Origin: Lathyrus oleraceus
Taxonomy: Eukaryota > Streptophyta > Magnoliopsida > Fabales > Fabaceae
NCBI RefSeq assembly: GCF_024323335.1
Contig: NC_066583.1
Coordinates: 359,668,377-359,732,376 of the forward strand
Direction of reading: 5' to 3'
DNA: 64,000 bases
Shown: positions 60,870-64,000 of the stretch, in pieces
Numbering within the stretch: position 1 is the stretch's first letter
How the letters are laid out: every line of letters begins with the position of its first letter
Translations under genes and position numbers: made by a program
Notes under the pieces: model-generated
The model's database searches: none
Told to the model about the DNA's origin: nothing
Seen by the model: only the letters and a program-made list of their open reading frames with translations

Positions 60870-63800
60870 TCTGATTTATGGATAACTGTAGGAACATCCA
60901 CAGCGACCCAATTGTGGCAGACACCACCAGGAATAACGAAATTGCACATGTCCTCTGCATCTTCTTCAATGATAGCAGCGGCTTCCTCTTCGACAGACTG
61001 ATCATCATGGATGAACCCTCCACTCGTGAACAGACCGTGCTCATTATATGCCCCAGAACAAAAGCCAATGCCAGCCCGGGATTTATTGTCTTCTAGCTCG
61101 ATCACCTTCCCTAAACCAGCGACTGCACCACATTCAATGGCCAGTTTTGCATCACGGTAGGAAGCGAATGATGAAGACTTCTTCTCAATAGGTTCGCCAA
61201 TAGATAAAGCTTGGAACGGAGTTCCAACTTCATCCTCAGCATCAATATAAGAGAAGGAAGACAGGTGGCTAACCAGGAGAGCCTTTTCTCCCCCTACCAC
61301 AACCAGTTTCTTATTTTTAACAAATTTCAACTTCTGGTGTAGGGTGGATGTCACGGCGCCAGCCTCGTGAATCCATGGCCTGCCAAGGAGACAGCTATAT
61401 GATGGGTGGATGTCCATTACTTGGAAAGTAACCTGGAAGTCACTTGGTCCTATCTTGATAGGGAGATCAACTTCCCCAATTACGGTCTTGCGCGACCCAT
61501 CAAAAGCTTTCACAACTACCCCACTCTGCCTCATAGGAGGACCTTGATATGATAATCTGGAGAGCGTGGATTTCGGCAACACATTAAGGGATGATCCAGT
61601 GTCCACCAACACGTTGGACATAGCATCAGATTTGCAGTTCAGAGATATGTGTAGAGCCATGTTGTGGTCTCTTCCCTCCTCAGGGAGATCAGCGTCACTG
61701 AAACTCAAGGTGTTGCAAGCAGTGATGTTTGCAACTATACTGTCAAACTGTTCGATAGTGACGTCGTGATCAACGTACGCCAAGTCCAAGACTTTCTGCA
61801 GAGCCTCCCTATGGGGTTCTGAGTGCATCAGCAAGGATAATATGGAGATTTTGGAAGGCGTGTGTAGAAGCTGGTCTACAACATTATACTCGCTTTTTTT
61901 GATGAGCCTCAGCATCTCATCAGATTCTTCATTCGAAATGCCACTCGGGCCAGCTGAAGAAGTAGGAGTTTTTTGTATGGAGGAGGGTCTGGCAACATCG
62001 AGTGCCGGATTCTGACTATTGACAGCAGTCCCAACTGGACGCTCAGACGATTCAGAAGCAACAGGAGCCTTAGGAGGCGCAGAGAATACACGACCACTCC
62101 GGGTCAGGCCGCTTACATCGGCAATATTGGTAACAGCAGTTGATGGCAAAGGCACTTCCACCCCATCTTGCACAGCAACTGGATTGTACCTGAACGACAC
62201 AGCTTTATCAGAAGAATACGGCACGGGGCCGGCAGGTTTAATCACAAGGGAAGGAGAAGTCTTCGGCTTGCTGCTATCGTAGCGAATAACAACAGGCTCT
62301 GGTAACTTGAACACTGGAGATATGACATTAACCTCAGGTTCATCTTCGTCGACATTGCGATTCTGGAGAATCTCAATGGTACCTTCGTCTAGTAGCTCTT
62401 GCAATTCTCTTCGGACTTGATTGCACCCCAAGCGATTCACCGAACAGATACGGCACTTATCATGATCATGTACCATATGGCTATACTGGCACAACAAGCG
62501 ATGTAGCTCCACCAACGATTGTCGAATATGACTAACATATTTGACTTTGTATTTCCCAGGGCATCCCTGGACCATATTTACAGATTTCCCATGCGAAGGC
62601 AATGGGTTCTTGGTAACATTTGGGCCCGAATCTTCGAAGCTCAAAATTCCACATCTCATCAGGTCTTGAACCTTTGTCTTGAGTGGATAGCAATTTTCGA
62701 CGTTATGGCCAGGGGCACCGGAGTGATAAACACAGTGTTGATCCGGTTTGTACCACCATTGTGGATTAGCAGGAATAGCAGGAGGATCCCTGGGAGTAAC
62801 CAATTTTCTCTCCAACAAGGAGGGATAAAGCTCTGCGTATGACATGGGGATAGGATCGAAGCTGATCTTTTTCCGGTCATAACTCAAATTGGCTTGATTT
62901 GTTGTGCTTCCACGAGGCTGGTAGGCCTGTTGCTGTGGACGTTGCTGCTGCTGATATTGTGGTTGATACTGTTGCTGAGGTTGATATTGCTGATGCGGAG
63001 CATTGTCTTTGAAGACAGGAGCAATCTGGGCCACCTGGTGTTGATGACCTGCCCGGCGTGCTGGTTTCCTCTGAACGGGAGGTTTCCTTGATTTATGGGA
63101 CTGCACAGCATGTGCTTCCCCATCTTTCTTCTTAGCAAAGGAGCCATACCTCTTGCTAGAAGAGCCTTCATCCTTGGCCAAACGTCCTTCACGGACACCT
63201 TCTTCAAGTCTCATCCCCATATTCACCATTTCAGTGAAGTCTGAGGGAGCACTAGCCACCATTCGCTCATAATAAAATGAGCTAAGAGTTTTAAGGAAAA
63301 TCTTAGTCATTTCTTTCTCCTCGAGCGGTGGAGTAATCTGCGCTGCAAGCTCTCGCCACCTCTGGGCATACTCTTTAAAAGTTTCTTTATCCTTCTGCGA
63401 CATAGACCTGAGTTGATCTCTGTCAGGCGCCATATCGACATTATATTTGTATTGCTTGACGAAAGCCTCGCCAAGGTCGTTGAAGGATTGGATGTTGGCA
63501 CTGTTCAGGTTCATGTACCACCGAAGCGCCGCACCGGACAAGCTGTCCTGGAAGTAGTGGATCAGTAACTGATCGTTGTCTGTCTGAGTTGACATCTTCC
63601 TGGCGTACATAACCAGGTGTGCAAGCGGACATGTGTTCCCTTTGTACTTCTCAAAGTCAGGAACTTTGAATTTTATTGGTATTTTGACCCCTGGAACAAG
63701 GCAGAGCTCGGCAGCAGACTTGCCGAATAGGTCCTTACCACGGAGGGTCTTCAATTCCTTCCTCAGCTCAAGGAATTGGTCATTCATAGCATCCATTTTC

Positions 63801-64000
63801 TCATTAACGTCCGGGCCCTCAGATGGCTCGGAATGATAGATGGGTTCATCTGCCCTTGGCAAGGTATGCACTACAGGAGGAGCAGCAGTAATGACCGGGC
63901 TAGATGCCGGCATATGAACGAAGGTAGGAGCAGGGATGTCAGGCATGAAACCTGGAGGCATACCCCACGGGTACCCGGCTGGCATGACATTGGGCATATA
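60866..64000 (-). CDS. Ogre gag-protease frame (5' truncated by the window)
   Basis: At least 1044 codons are open, running off the right edge. A Pro-rich N-terminal part comes first, then a gag domain (about visible residues 100-270, with ALRWYMNLNSANIQSF and FKEYAQRWRELAAQI). A Gln-rich stretch (about 345-385) and a zinc-knuckle-like C-x2-H-x4-GH-x4-C near 421 follow. The retropepsin active site DTGSS lies near residue 800, and CLLGRPWIH about 80 residues later. The frame ends in TVIHKSE and a TAA that overlaps the intron donor. The particle and protease functions appear intact in the visible part. Confidence 0.93.
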   Translation of the reverse strand, partial: YMPNVMPAGYPWGMPPGFMPDIPAPTFVHMPASSPVITAAPPVVHTLPRADEPIYHSEPSEGPDVNEKMDAMNDQFLELRKELKTLRGKDLFGKSAAELCLVPGVKIPIKFKVPDFEKYKGNTCPLAHLVMYARKMSTQTDNDQLLIHYFQDSLSGAALRWYMNLNSANIQSFNDLGEAFVKQYKYNVDMAPDRDQLRSMSQKDKETFKEYAQRWRELAAQITPPLEEKEMTKIFLKTLSSFYYERMVASAPSDFTEMVNMGMRLEEGVREGRLAKDEGSSSKRYGSFAKKKDGEAHAVQSHKSRKPPVQRKPARRAGHQHQVAQIAPVFKDNAPHQQYQPQQQYQPQYQQQQRPQQQAYQPRGSTTNQANLSYDRKKISFDPIPMSYAELYPSLLERKLVTPRDPPAIPANPQWWYKPDQHCVYHSGAPGHNVENCYPLKTKVQDLMRCGILSFEDSGPNVTKNPLPSHGKSVNMVQGCPGKYKVKYVSHIRQSLVELHRLLCQYSHMVHDHDKCRICSVNRLGCNQVRRELQELLDEGTIEILQNRNVDEDEPEVNVISPVFKLPEPVVIRYDSSKPKTSPSLVIKPAGPVPYSSDKAVSFRYNPVAVQDGVEVPLPSTAVTNIADVSGLTRSGRVFSAPPKAPVASESSERPVGTAVNSQNPALDVARPSSIQKTPTSSAGPSGISNEESDEMLRLIKKSEYNVVDQLLHTPSKISILSLLMHSEPHREALQKVLDLAYVDHDVTIEQFDSIVANITACNTLSFSDADLPEEGRDHNMALHISLNCKSDAMSNVLVDTGSSLNVLPKSTLSRLSYQGPPMRQSGVVVKAFDGSRKTVIGEVDLPIKIGPSDFQVTFQVMDIHPSYSCLLGRPWIHEAGAVTSTLHQKLKFVKNKKLVVVGGEKALLVSHLSSFSYIDAEDEVGTPFQALSIGEPIEKKSSSFASYRDAKLAIECGAVAGLGKVIELEDNKSRAGIGFCSGAYNEHGLFTSGGFIHDDQSVEEEAAAIIEEDAEDMCNFVIPGGVCHNWVAVDVPTVIHKSE

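Larger units (their letters stand above)
46450..64000 (-). mobile_element. Ogre retrotransposon (Ty3/gypsy, Tat lineage), 5' end beyond the window
   Basis: In minus orientation the visible part is the gag-protease frame (right edge to 60866), a putative intron (60600-60869), the RT-RNaseH-integrase frame (57137-60599), a 5.3-kb repetitive 3' UTR, a polypurine tract and a 5415-bp 3' LTR. The long LTR, the intron between protease and RT, the second RNase H domain and the repetitive 3' UTR are the hallmark set of Ogre. The extra ORF1, the primer site and the 5' LTR should lie to the right of the window. At least 17.5 kb is visible. Confidence 0.93.

Overview
The window is nuclear DNA of a large-genome flowering plant, most likely a legume of the pea/vetch tribe (Fabeae). 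The grounds are an intron-bearing plant cytosolic HSP90 gene, very long Ogre-type (Ty3/gypsy, Tat lineage) elements with 3.7-5.4 kb LTRs, a chromovirus of the Tekay type, several Ty1/copia layers and almost no other genes. The tribe assignment is inference; plant nuclear origin is clear.

Layout. 1-2275: the 3' part of an HSP90 gene (last two exons), intact to its MEEVD terminus; the first exon lies upstream of the window. 2276-3800: AT-rich spacer. 3800-7560: a decayed minus-strand copia element carrying a solo LTR (4257-5553, duplication TAGAG) inside its RNase H region. 8096-14182: a decayed plus-strand Tat-type gypsy element in which a piece of RT was amplified into three 845-bp tandem copies, each with a 44-bp-arm hairpin; it also holds an (AT)69 tract inside pol and two minisatellites in its 3' region. 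14390-14790: a LINE-like RT scrap. 14971-19728: the 5' end of a plus-strand Ogre-like element (LTR plus start of ORF1). 19729-22340: copia scraps and a 1.1-kb CT-rich microsatellite. 22731-23057: a small intact gene for a secreted, possibly GPI-anchored peptide of unknown function, with its own TATA box. 23918-28378 and 44805-46083: a minus-strand Ogre-like 5' fragment (ORF1/DUF7745 pseudogene and LTR).

That LTR is split by a 7.8-kb copia element (LTRs 28379-29690 and 43494-44804, duplication AATCC). The copia element is in turn split by an 8.6-kb, nearly pristine minus-strand Tekay-like element (32220-40815, duplication AAACC) with a single 1456-aa gag-pol frame. LTR-to-LTR divergence by eye is about 3% for the copia element and about 0.7% for the Tekay-like one, which fits the nesting order.

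46084-46449: a fragment of an AP-2 alpha-adaptin gene caught between two Ogre elements. 46450-64000: a second minus-strand Ogre, with its 3' LTR, 5.3-kb repetitive 3' UTR, an RT-RNaseH-integrase frame (one late nonsense codon), a 270-bp putative intron, and a gag-protease frame running off the right edge.

Only HSP90 and the small secreted-peptide gene look like functioning host genes. The most unusual structure is a 72-74-bp tandem module, carrying two 14-bp perfect palindromes (GTTAACCGGTTAAC) exactly 21 bp apart. It occurs three times in the copia leader and four times in each LTR of the unrelated Tekay-like element.
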